Assembly (NCBI GenBank): GCA_001898505.1
Contig: MKTZ01000026.1
Span: 186,001 to 250,000 of the forward strand
DNA from: Sphingobacteriales bacterium 50-39
GTDB taxonomy: Bacteria > Bacteroidota > Bacteroidia > Chitinophagales > Chitinophagaceae
Direction: 5' to 3'
Length of the DNA stretch: 64,000 bases
This document shows, one piece after another, positions 8,271-15,803 of the stretch. The notes under the pieces were generated by a model. That model made no database searches. It was not told where the DNA came from and saw nothing but the letters and a program-made list of their open reading frames with translations. The translations under genes were made by a program, and so were the position numbers. How positions within the stretch are numbered: position 1 is the stretch's first letter; each line of letters starts with the position of its first letter.

Positions 8271-9563
8271 TTAACTTTTGTTTAATGATGGGCTTTCGGC
8301 CTTGAAATACTGGTCGGGGAATACACGGGAAAATGCGAGCGTCCAGAAAAATATCTCTACGATGTTGGTGGAAAAGCTGCCCACAAACTGGTATATGAAC
8401 ATAAAAATGAACAGGCACAGACGGAAGGATGAGGTCTTGACCTTGGTCTTGCGGAAAAGGATCAGCTCTACGAGCAGCTTACCAGAGAAACCCACCCATC
8501 CGAAGGTAGCAAGCGTCTCTGCCATGGAGGAGGGTATGCGCGCCATCTGCCCGGAATCCGGCTGGTCGCTGAAAGCGTATACAAGGCTGATAAGATTCTC
8601 GCCCAAAAGCTTCAATTGTCCAGGGCCTACCCCAAAGACGGTGCTTTTCAGGTCGGCAATGCTGAGAGCCAGAAAATATGCCTGGGAGGATCTATTGTTA
8701 ATGGATGAATCTGTACCGGAAACTATATTCAGGATACGCAGCACAAATCCCGACTCCGCAAAAAGAGTAAATATCAATACGATGCCCAGGACAAGTGCGG
8801 CGCTCAGGAAGAACACAAACCGCTTGTTATGACGGCGGCGCACATTGGAAAAAAGATTGTATGAAACAAAGAGTCCTAAGGTTAGAATAGATATAAAAAT
8901 CGCGCCATAGGACAGGGAAAGACCCAGAGAAATAAGCACAGTCGCCAGCAACACCCATTTTCTAGTCGTCATGTTCCGGTAGAATATGTATTGAAAATAG
9001 AAAAGGAAAGAAGGTATCAGCAGCAGACTGTAATAAGAAGGCTCGTAGGTCAGCATTCTTAGCCTGGGGAAGTCGGATACTCCTTCGGAAATATCTGTAA
9101 CACTCCATACGATGTCCCGTTGATTGGCCACCAGCAGAAAGACACAGACAAGCACAAAAAGGAAATTTATTTTAAGCACGGTCTCCATCAACGGCTCATA
9201 GGTGAAGCTATAGTGCTTAAAATAGTAATATACGGTCATCGAAAAGACAAATACCGTCAAATAAAGAGCCGATGACTTCAGATATTCATGCAGCGATATA
9301 CCATAGGAATAATGAATGACCAGAAAGGGCAGCCAGCAGAGAAAGAAGAGAATGATATTCCGCATGACATGCACTTTTTTCGACATCAGCCAGTATAGGA
9401 ACACCGGGCTCAACAGGATGGTGTACAACAGTCCGTCCGGAAGCAGGAAGCTGTTGAAAAAGAAATACAGACAGGCTACCAGCAGGAAATACCTGTATTG
9501 GCCGCGGCGTATCACAGGCGTTGTCAAAGACATCGTTTCTGTATATGGTAGCGTCAGCTGCAT
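8271..9563 (-). CDS. Wzy-like O-antigen/exopolysaccharide polymerase
   Basis: 430 residues, almost entirely hydrophobic, with about ten to twelve membrane helices. It has a large polar loop in the second half containing FGVGPGQLKLLGENL and the helix following ETLATFGWVGFSGKLLVELILF. That topology is typical of Wzy polymerases and O-antigen ligases, which are poorly conserved in sequence. It is the only such protein in the cluster, so it most likely polymerises repeat units delivered by the flippase at the periplasmic face. The start overlaps the end of the upstream glycosyltransferase by 10 bases. A Met at residue 11 (9533) is an alternative start. The call rests on topology and context more than on motifs. 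Confidence 0.7.
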   Translation of the reverse strand: MQLTLPYTETMSLTTPVIRRGQYRYFLLVACLYFFFNSFLLPDGLLYTILLSPVFLYWLMSKKVHVMRNIILFFLCWLPFLVIHYSYGISLHEYLKSSALYLTVFVFSMTVYYYFKHYSFTYEPLMETVLKINFLFVLVCVFLLVANQRDIVWSVTDISEGVSDFPRLRMLTYEPSYYSLLLIPSFLFYFQYIFYRNMTTRKWVLLATVLISLGLSLSYGAIFISILTLGLFVSYNLFSNVRRRHNKRFVFFLSAALVLGIVLIFTLFAESGFVLRILNIVSGTDSSINNRSSQAYFLALSIADLKSTVFGVGPGQLKLLGENLISLVYAFSDQPDSGQMARIPSSMAETLATFGWVGFSGKLLVELILFRKTKVKTSSFRLCLFIFMFIYQFVGSFSTNIVEIFFWTLAFSRVFPDQYFKAESPSLNKS

Positions 9564-10723
9564 GTGATCAATTGGTATGAATATCTGCGGGCGCCATCCA
9601 GGTAATTATCCAGCCGGGTGATGATGTCATCCCACTGATAGCTTTTTAGACGCAGGTACCCCTGGTTGATATAATGCTGTCTGTCGGCTGTGATGCTCCC
9701 GATGGCCTTTTTCCAATCCGCTATCTCCCACCCTTTCACGGTGACCCCAGCGCCCTGGACTACTTCGATCATGGCCGAATTATGGGGCGCGATGACAGGA
9801 CAACCACAGGCCATGGCCTCCAGCTGAGGAAGCCCTAATCCCTCATTCAGGGACGTGGAGATAAAAAGAAGGGCGTCCCTGTATAAGGCTATCAATTCGT
9901 CATCAGTGACATAGCCGATGAAATGGACCGCATCCAATGGATAATCCTTTTCTGCCAGTATCTCATCGATGTGCTTGCGCATATCTCCCCAGCCCGGGTC
10001 ACCTGCAATGACCAGCTGATATTTGTCCGGGTCCAGTGTTTTAAAGAGTCTCAATAGGAAGGCAAGGTTCTTCCGGGGCTCTACCGTGCCGACAAAAAGC
10101 AAATAATCCTTTCGACGCCCCGTCTTTCCATAAAAAGGGTTTGTTCTTATCGCCGGCTGAGCTATCCGCTGCAGGAATCCCGGGTTGATGCCAGCCCCCG
10201 TAAATAAAAGAGTGCCTTGGGCGATGTCTGGATAATGATAAATGAACTGCTGTTCCGTATAGGCCGAGTTGAACCAAAGAATAGCTGCCCTCCGCAGCGA
10301 TGCATCGAAAAAAAGCTGCATTTGCAGCCTGGTTATAAGCTGCATGGTGTCGCGGTATTGTTTATATACCATGTCATGGATATAGAGCACCAGCTTCATT
10401 TTTTTGGGAAGGAACCAGGTCACGACAAAAAAATTGGGAGCAATAAGGACATCTGGTTTTATCTTTTTCAGGAGCCGGTGAAATTTCACGATAGACCATA
10501 GAAAGCCGATGGAGCCAAATACGGGGAGAGGGCTGTTGACAAGAATGATATTGTCCCTCATTTGTAATTTGGACCTTACCTCCGGATGCAGTTCGCCATT
10601 GGTGAGTATATAAAAAGTATGTTGTGGGCACAATCTGGCATAGGTATTAATGATGGAGATACCTATGTTGGTAACACCCATTGGCTTTTTTGCCAGTCGT
10701 ACACCATCAAAAGCTATTTTCAT
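9554..10723 (-). CDS. GT4 family glycosyltransferase
   Basis: 389 residues. GT-B architecture with N-terminal KIAFDGVRLAKKPMGVTN and a helix-rich middle. The C-terminal motifs are LLFVGTVEPRKNLAFLLRLF, HFIGYVTDDELIALYRDA and the EX7E element NEGLGLPQLEAMACG. Typical length for GT4 enzymes of polysaccharide clusters. Its start overlaps the preceding GT2 gene as ATGA and its end overlaps the polymerase start, indicating translational coupling. Cytoplasmic, extending the undecaprenyl-linked repeat unit. Sugar specificity unknown. Confidence 0.88.
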   Translation of the reverse strand: MKIAFDGVRLAKKPMGVTNIGISIINTYARLCPQHTFYILTNGELHPEVRSKLQMRDNIILVNSPLPVFGSIGFLWSIVKFHRLLKKIKPDVLIAPNFFVVTWFLPKKMKLVLYIHDMVYKQYRDTMQLITRLQMQLFFDASLRRAAILWFNSAYTEQQFIYHYPDIAQGTLLFTGAGINPGFLQRIAQPAIRTNPFYGKTGRRKDYLLFVGTVEPRKNLAFLLRLFKTLDPDKYQLVIAGDPGWGDMRKHIDEILAEKDYPLDAVHFIGYVTDDELIALYRDALLFISTSLNEGLGLPQLEAMACGCPVIAPHNSAMIEVVQGAGVTVKGWEIADWKKAIGSITADRQHYINQGYLRLKSYQWDDIITRLDNYLDGARRYSYQLITCS

Positions 10724-11523
10724 CCGATGACCTTTGTTTGGGGTTGTGCCTGTTGTTCCGGTAATGGAGGGCGGCGGCGGAGGACTTTTTTTGCAACGCG
10801 CTTCACCGAATAGACCCCGACCCTCCAGGGGGGCTGGTATAACAGCCGCAGTACATAGCTATTGGACTTTTTTCCATTGAGGAATGCGCTGATGAGGCCT
10901 TCCACTTCATAACGCAGCCGGTGCTTTACGCTGCCGGAAAGACCCGCATTGTAACGAATGATGTCCTGGTCCACCGACTTCAACGCATAGTGAGGCAATA
11001 CGCGGAGAAAAAAGTCAAAGTCCATCCTGATCTTATAGCTACCATTGTAGCCCCCCATCGTTGCATATACGTCCCGGTGGACAAAAGTGGCCTGGTGTCC
11101 CAACAATGCTTTTTTTTCAATATTGATCTCACTTTCATCCACCAGTCTCGAATAGTCACCGGAATTTTCTTCCTTGTACCGGAACGTGACGATTGGCGCC
11201 GTCAGGTGAGGCGCCAGCTCTTCCAGTGAATGTATCGACGCAAAGCTATCGCCTGCGTTCAGGAGGTTGATATATTTCCCTTTGGCCGCAGCTATGCCTT
11301 TGTTGAATGCATCGCTGATACCCTTGTCCTTCTCAGATACCCAATAAGCCAGGTGCGGGTTGTGGCGGCAGATAATATCCGCGGTGCCATCGGTGGATCC
11401 GCCATCGATGATGATGTATTCAAAATCGGTGTATCGCTGCGAGAGGACGCTTCGAATGGTCTTTTCGATGGCGTCCGCACAGTTATAGGAAATAGTGATA
11501 ATGCTGATCAATGGTTGAGCCAT
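10720..11523 (-). CDS. GT2 family glycosyltransferase
   Basis: 267 residues with a GT-A fold. ISIITISYNCADAIEKTI forms the nucleotide-binding strand, EYIIIDGGSTDGT follows near residue 40, and ISDAFNKGIAAAKGKYINLL leads to NAGD in the usual DxD position. KIRMDFDFFLRVL in the second half is the expected acceptor-side motif of WcaA/EpsE-like enzymes. NAGD in place of DxD is known in this subgroup. The stop overlaps the next gene's ATG by four bases. A basic stretch (KRVAKKVLRRRP) near the C-terminus may bind membrane. Donor sugar unknown. Confidence 0.86.
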   Translation of the reverse strand: MAQPLISIITISYNCADAIEKTIRSVLSQRYTDFEYIIIDGGSTDGTADIICRHNPHLAYWVSEKDKGISDAFNKGIAAAKGKYINLLNAGDSFASIHSLEELAPHLTAPIVTFRYKEENSGDYSRLVDESEINIEKKALLGHQATFVHRDVYATMGGYNGSYKIRMDFDFFLRVLPHYALKSVDQDIIRYNAGLSGSVKHRLRYEVEGLISAFLNGKKSNSYVLRLLYQPPWRVGVYSVKRVAKKVLRRRPPLPEQQAQPQTKVIG

Positions 11524-11532
11524 AAATGATCT

Positions 11533-12456
11533 TTAGGGATGAATACTCCTTATCTTTTTGGTCAGCTGAAATCCCAGCAGGCTAAAGACCGTCCATTTCC
11601 AATAGCGCCGCGACGAGAATTTTAGCCGCAATGCCCGGAGAAAATACCGGACGGCCTTCACCCTATGCCTGGTCCCAAGTGAAAGGGCGACGGCGCCGGA
11701 ATTGAAATAAGCGCCCGCCATAAAGTGATTGACGAAACTTTTCAGGCTCCTCACTTTCACGATGTCCGGGGACCACTTCTCCACGATGAGGTCCAGCCCC
11801 GCCCGACGTCTGTCAAAATTGATGCTCGTCCTTTGTCCGTCATGCTGAATGAATTTAGCGACCAGTCCTTCATGAGCCATGATGGTATGCAGCCTGGCGA
11901 CCTTTAGCCACATATCATAGTCCTGAAAGCTTGGGAGGGATTCATCGAATAAGCCTGCTTCCAGCAAGGCAGCCTTTCTTGCCATCACTACCGAGGACGA
12001 GGGCGGGCAATTCCCCATGATGAGATCGGAAAAGCTCAGGGGCGCTTTTCTAAAGGCGGTGGTTTCCGTTACATGGTACAGATCATCTACTACCTGGCAA
12101 TTACCGTATACCATTCCGGTGGAGGCATCGAAGGCATCGACATGAGCCTGCAGAGCTCCCGGGAGAAAGACATCGTCATCATCCAGAAAGGCGATGAATT
12201 CTCCTTTTGCCATCGTGATACCTGAGTTCCGGGCTCCGCACCCTCCTGCTTTTCTGAAGTTGGGTATCCATACCAGCCGCGGGTCCTCAAAGGATGCGAT
12301 ACATTCTTTTACGGCCAGGCTTTCGGCCTCATCCCGGTTGTCGTCCACCACAATGATCTCCCTGGCAGGCACACTTTGCTGCAAGGCGCTGGAAAGAGCC
12401 CTTTTCAGCTTGTCTTTTCTTTTATACGTAGGAATGATGACAGAAATATCGTTCAT
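11533..12456 (-). CDS. GT2 family glycosyltransferase
   Basis: 307 residues. Classic GT-A motifs: ISVIIPTYKRKDKLKRAL at the N-terminus, EIIVVDDNRDEAES near 35, GCGARNSGITMAKGEFIAFL near 75, then a run of four Asp (DDDD) in the DxD position, and DYMWLKVARLHTI as the acceptor-side motif. The C-terminal 60 residues are basic and amphipathic and may sit on the membrane. The first four bases overlap the stop of the glycosyltransferase-flippase gene (ATGA). Part of the cytoplasmic assembly line for the repeat unit. The specific linkage cannot be predicted. Confidence 0.87.
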   Translation of the reverse strand: MNDISVIIPTYKRKDKLKRALSSALQQSVPAREIIVVDDNRDEAESLAVKECIASFEDPRLVWIPNFRKAGGCGARNSGITMAKGEFIAFLDDDDVFLPGALQAHVDAFDASTGMVYGNCQVVDDLYHVTETTAFRKAPLSFSDLIMGNCPPSSSVVMARKAALLEAGLFDESLPSFQDYDMWLKVARLHTIMAHEGLVAKFIQHDGQRTSINFDRRRAGLDLIVEKWSPDIVKVRSLKSFVNHFMAGAYFNSGAVALSLGTRHRVKAVRYFLRALRLKFSSRRYWKWTVFSLLGFQLTKKIRSIHP

Positions 12457-15092
12457 TTTTTTAGTCTAAGGGTCCCAAGTGAATGAAGGATGCGGGCGCC
12501 GGGCGCTGTCTGTCCAAGCCTGCCGGTGATGGCCTTTAGCAAGGGGCGGGCAGAGATCAATACATATATCGCAAAGACCCCCATCATCACGTTCCGGAAA
12601 TAGTCCAACCGGAAATACAAACAGAACCAAAGCAACAGGGAGAGAGCGACTTTTGGCAGCCAGAATGCATAGACCCTTTTCCCGTTGAGCCCCAGCGTCT
12701 TTACGTAGATATAAAACACATTCAACAAAATGACAAAGACGATGTATGAAAGAGAGTAGAATTGGGCGATGCCTTCCAGCGAGATCGTAGCCCCCAATAC
12801 AATAAAGCTGATAAGGAACAGGGCCGTTATCCATCCGCAGAGCATAAAAGCCTTTTCTTTTTTATAAAGTATCAGCAGGTGGCCTGCCGTGGATACTAAC
12901 GCCTGTGTAAAGATCAACAGCCCAAAATATGGCAGCAGGTCGGCTACATGCGTCCAACTCTTGCCCCACAGCAGCAGCACCATCTCTTTTGAGAAACAGA
13001 CGAAAAGTAGCACCAGGGGGAAAGTGATAACGCTAATGACATTCAGAACAAAATAATATTCATTCTCAACGTCGCCATTGCGGCTTTGCAGCTTCTTCAG
13101 ATTGGGAAAGAGGATATTGTTGAATAGGCCAGTGACCAGATTCAACGGTAGCATCAAAAGAGAATATGCTCTGTTGTATATGCCCAGGTCGGCGGCTCCA
13201 TACCATTTGCCTACGATCATGTTGTCGCTGTTGCGGGACCAGTAGTTGACAGAGGCGAAACCTATGACACTCCCCACCAGTTTCCTGGTATGACGGAATA
13301 CAACGATGATATAGTTCATGGGGAAAAGCCGGAACCCCAGCCTTACTTTCTTTTCATAAAGGATAGCCGTGATGATGGCAGCGAGTATTTGGGGGATGAT
13401 CAGCGCCCAGTAGCCTGCTCCGAAGTAAGCCATTGGAATGGACAGCAGTATCTGCGCCAGGTTGCTGACCAAAGTGACTTTTCCTATATAGCCGAATTGC
13501 AGGTTCTTAGCCAGCACCGCCCCCTGTGCCAGCCCCATGCTTCTAAAGATAAAAGTGGTGGCGAGCACGATGATGGGAGCTATCAACCCTGGGTTGTGAT
13601 AAAAATGGGCAATCGGCCAGGCGGCCAGCACCGTAATAAGAAAGAGAATAGAGCCCAGGAATACGGAAAGGTTGGTGAGCACTCGTTGAAAAGTGCGTCC
13701 AAAATCGCTGCGAATAAGAGCATAGGACAGACCTCCATCCGAAAAGACCATGATAAAGCCTGTAAAGACCGTGATCAGCCCAACCACACCATAGCTTTCC
13801 GGAGAGAGCAGACGGGCCAGAATGGTAGATGCCAGGAAGGTAATCCCCTGGGAAAGATATGTATAGCTGCCGGCCACCAGTATATTGCTAAAAAGGGTCC
13901 GGCGAAAACTGGGTTCCTTGCCATTGCCTCCGTTGCCGTTGTGTTTACCCCCGTCGCCATGCGGATCCTTGCGACGGGCGACAGCCAGCTCGATCTCTCT
14001 GTTAATATTATCGATGTGTTTTTTCAATGTAAAGTTTTCCAGGATCCTTCTACGGGCGGCGGATCCCATTTGTCCCGCCAGTTCCGGCGCGTCGAGCATG
14101 CGGATCATGGCCCGGCTCATCCCGTCGATGTCTCCCTCCTCTACCAGCAAGCCCGTGTGGCCTTCCAGCACTACGTCAGGGATACCGGCATGCCGGGTGG
14201 CTATCACCGGCAGTCCGCCAGCACCAGCTTCAAGCACGGCAACGGGAGTCCCTTCAGAGTCGCCATTGGGCGCTGTCCGGGAATGCTGGACAAAGGCCAG
14301 GCTTTCTGAAACGAGGTCCGCTATTTTCTCCGGCTGCAGCACACCTGCAAAACCTACCTTTTCTTCTATGTCCAGCTCTCTTACCAGTCTTTTACAATCT
14401 TCCAGGAGAGGACCTTCACCTACCATGGTAAGACGGGCATCCGGATGAAATTCGGTCGCCTGTTTAAAAGCACGGATGGTATATTGCGGCGCTTTCTTGT
14501 CTACAAACCGGCCGATGGCCAGGAAATCCCTGCTGCTGTACTTGTTGTTGACAGAAAAAAATATATTAGCCGGCCCGTACGGATTCAGCACCAGCTTGGC
14601 CTCGGGACATCCCAGCCTGACCAGCTGTTGGTACATATGCCGGGATACTACGATGACCTTTTCGGCTGTCTGGAAAAGAGGCTTATAGTCATAGGTCTCC
14701 AATACCTCTTTTGAATAGGCATCCACACCATGAAAATGGACGATCAGGGGAATACCCGTTTTACGGGACAGCTTGGCCATGGCCAGACCGGTGAAACCGA
14801 ACTCTGCCAGGATCACGTCGATATGATGCCTTTTCAAATATCCTGCGATGCGAATCTCGTGCAGGTTGAGCAGGCGAGGAAAGAACGTGCGGGACAGTTT
14901 CCGCAAAACTTTCCCAAAAAAATTGTATCGCATGAATGGCCCTTCCTCGCTCATCTCTGGCAGCGCCTCCTGCCATAAAAAATGGATATTGGCGTCGATC
15001 TCTGTCCGGTGGAGGCTTATAAAGGTCTCACTATACGCGTTCTTATTCGGAGAGACCAGGGCTAAATTTATTTTCCGTGAATTAATATGCAT
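12453..15092 (-). CDS. Fusion: GT4 glycosyltransferase + Wzx-type flippase
   Basis: 879 residues in a single uninterrupted frame. Residues 1-372 are a complete GT4 glycosyltransferase: VHFHGVDAYSKEV near 118, LAIGRFVDKKAPQYTI near 191, and the EX7E element SEGTPVAVLEAG near 279. Residues 373-397 form a Gly/Asn/His/Lys-rich linker. Residues 398-879 are a full polysaccharide flippase of the WzxC/MVF type: LLSPESYGVVGLITVF near 428, then NYWSRNSDNMIVGKWYG and GIYNRAYSLLMLPLN. About twelve to fourteen hydrophobic helices are present. Normally these are separate genes. The fusion would couple addition of a sugar, possibly the last of the repeat unit, to translocation. Both halves look intact, so this is not a decayed gene. 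No other flippase is visible in the operon, which supports the C-terminal half being the working Wzx. Confidence 0.9.
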   Translation of the reverse strand: MHINSRKINLALVSPNKNAYSETFISLHRTEIDANIHFLWQEALPEMSEEGPFMRYNFFGKVLRKLSRTFFPRLLNLHEIRIAGYLKRHHIDVILAEFGFTGLAMAKLSRKTGIPLIVHFHGVDAYSKEVLETYDYKPLFQTAEKVIVVSRHMYQQLVRLGCPEAKLVLNPYGPANIFFSVNNKYSSRDFLAIGRFVDKKAPQYTIRAFKQATEFHPDARLTMVGEGPLLEDCKRLVRELDIEEKVGFAGVLQPEKIADLVSESLAFVQHSRTAPNGDSEGTPVAVLEAGAGGLPVIATRHAGIPDVVLEGHTGLLVEEGDIDGMSRAMIRMLDAPELAGQMGSAARRRILENFTLKKHIDNINREIELAVARRKDPHGDGGKHNGNGGNGKEPSFRRTLFSNILVAGSYTYLSQGITFLASTILARLLSPESYGVVGLITVFTGFIMVFSDGGLSYALIRSDFGRTFQRVLTNLSVFLGSILFLITVLAAWPIAHFYHNPGLIAPIIVLATTFIFRSMGLAQGAVLAKNLQFGYIGKVTLVSNLAQILLSIPMAYFGAGYWALIIPQILAAIITAILYEKKVRLGFRLFPMNYIIVVFRHTRKLVGSVIGFASVNYWSRNSDNMIVGKWYGAADLGIYNRAYSLLMLPLNLVTGLFNNILFPNLKKLQSRNGDVENEYYFVLNVISVITFPLVLLFVCFSKEMVLLLWGKSWTHVADLLPYFGLLIFTQALVSTAGHLLILYKKEKAFMLCGWITALFLISFIVLGATISLEGIAQFYSLSYIVFVILLNVFYIYVKTLGLNGKRVYAFWLPKVALSLLLWFCLYFRLDYFRNVMMGVFAIYVLISARPLLKAITGRLGQTAPGARILHSLGTLRLKK

Positions 15093-15110
15093 TAGAAGGT
15101 CACATTAGGA

Positions 15111-15665
15111 TCAAATCACATTTGAGGAAGTTGCCTCACCATATAGCGAAAGTATTTCCACATTTGATTTTTCGATAGTGGCCGTAAGAACGTAGCCCAG
15201 TGAGGGCAGCTGTACTTTTACCGTCTTGTGCTTAATCTCCACGATATTGCCTTCTCTTTCCATGAGAGGGCCGCCGATGATCCGGACGCGGTCGTTGACA
15301 TTGACCTGGGTCTTTTCCAGTTTGACGGATTCATAATCGTTCATAAAGCGACGGATAGCTTCTATTTCTTCATCACGGATGATTGCGGGTCTCTTCAGCC
15401 AATAAACAAAGCTGAGCACACCGTCCGTCTGCAGGACAGGCAGATGCTCGACATCAGAGAGGCGTACAAATACATAGGAGGTGAACAGGGGCTCGAGGAT
15501 GATCTTCTTCCGGTCGCTCCATTGCCGTTGGACCTTATTTAAAGGACAATAGTGCTCTACCTTCTTCTTCGCTAACAGGCCGGCTACCTTTTTTTCCCAG
15601 CGGGGCCTCGTGTGAACGGCATACCAGCTCTTAGCGGATGCATCCATCATTGCAGGTTGGTTCAT
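15111..15665 (-). CDS. UpxY/RfaH-like NusG-family antiterminator
   Basis: 184 residues. The NusG N-terminal domain starts at WYAVHTRPRWEKKVA (residues 14-28), continues through HYCPLNKVQRQWSDRKK and EPLFTSYVFVRL, and ends near residue 105. A KOW-like domain follows, with VNVNDRVRIIGGPLMEREGNIVE near 120. This is the specialised NusG paralogue (UpxY in Bacteroides, RfaH in enterics) that lets RNA polymerase read through long polysaccharide operons. It is encoded inside the operon it is expected to control, between Wzc and the glycosyltransferases, not as the first gene. The few residues before WYAV contain several Met codons, so the exact start is uncertain. Confidence 0.85.
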   Translation of the reverse strand: MNQPAMMDASAKSWYAVHTRPRWEKKVAGLLAKKKVEHYCPLNKVQRQWSDRKKIILEPLFTSYVFVRLSDVEHLPVLQTDGVLSFVYWLKRPAIIRDEEIEAIRRFMNDYESVKLEKTQVNVNDRVRIIGGPLMEREGNIVEIKHKTVKVQLPSLGYVLTATIEKSNVEILSLYGEATSSNVI

Positions 15666-15707
15666 AGTCTTTAGTTAACAGATTAATCAATGCAACTTTC
15701 ATTCTAC

Positions 15708-15791
15708 GGCGGGCTCCGCCCAATCCAGTCACATTAGGAGAAATGACGAGACAAAACTGTTGCGAAACTGGACATCCGGCTTGCGCCCGGA
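15708..15791 (-). other. Two hairpins in the wzc-upxY gap
   Basis: The 138-base gap contains two inverted repeats: GGCGG/CCGCC at 15708-15720 with a 3-base loop, and TCCGG/CCGGA at 15775-15791 with a 7-base loop and partly paired flanks. Neither is followed by a T-run on the minus strand, so they are not ordinary terminators. Their place between the export genes and the antiterminator gene makes them candidates for a pause site or processing site in the long transcript. This is inference from position only. Confidence 0.35.
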
Positions 15792-15803
15792 CGTTTTAAG
15801 GGG

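Noticed and set aside
13290-14309. 339-codon plus-strand open frame opposite the glycosyltransferase-flippase fusion
   Set aside because: The minus-strand frame carries all family motifs; this one has none. It does not indicate that the fusion is two genes.
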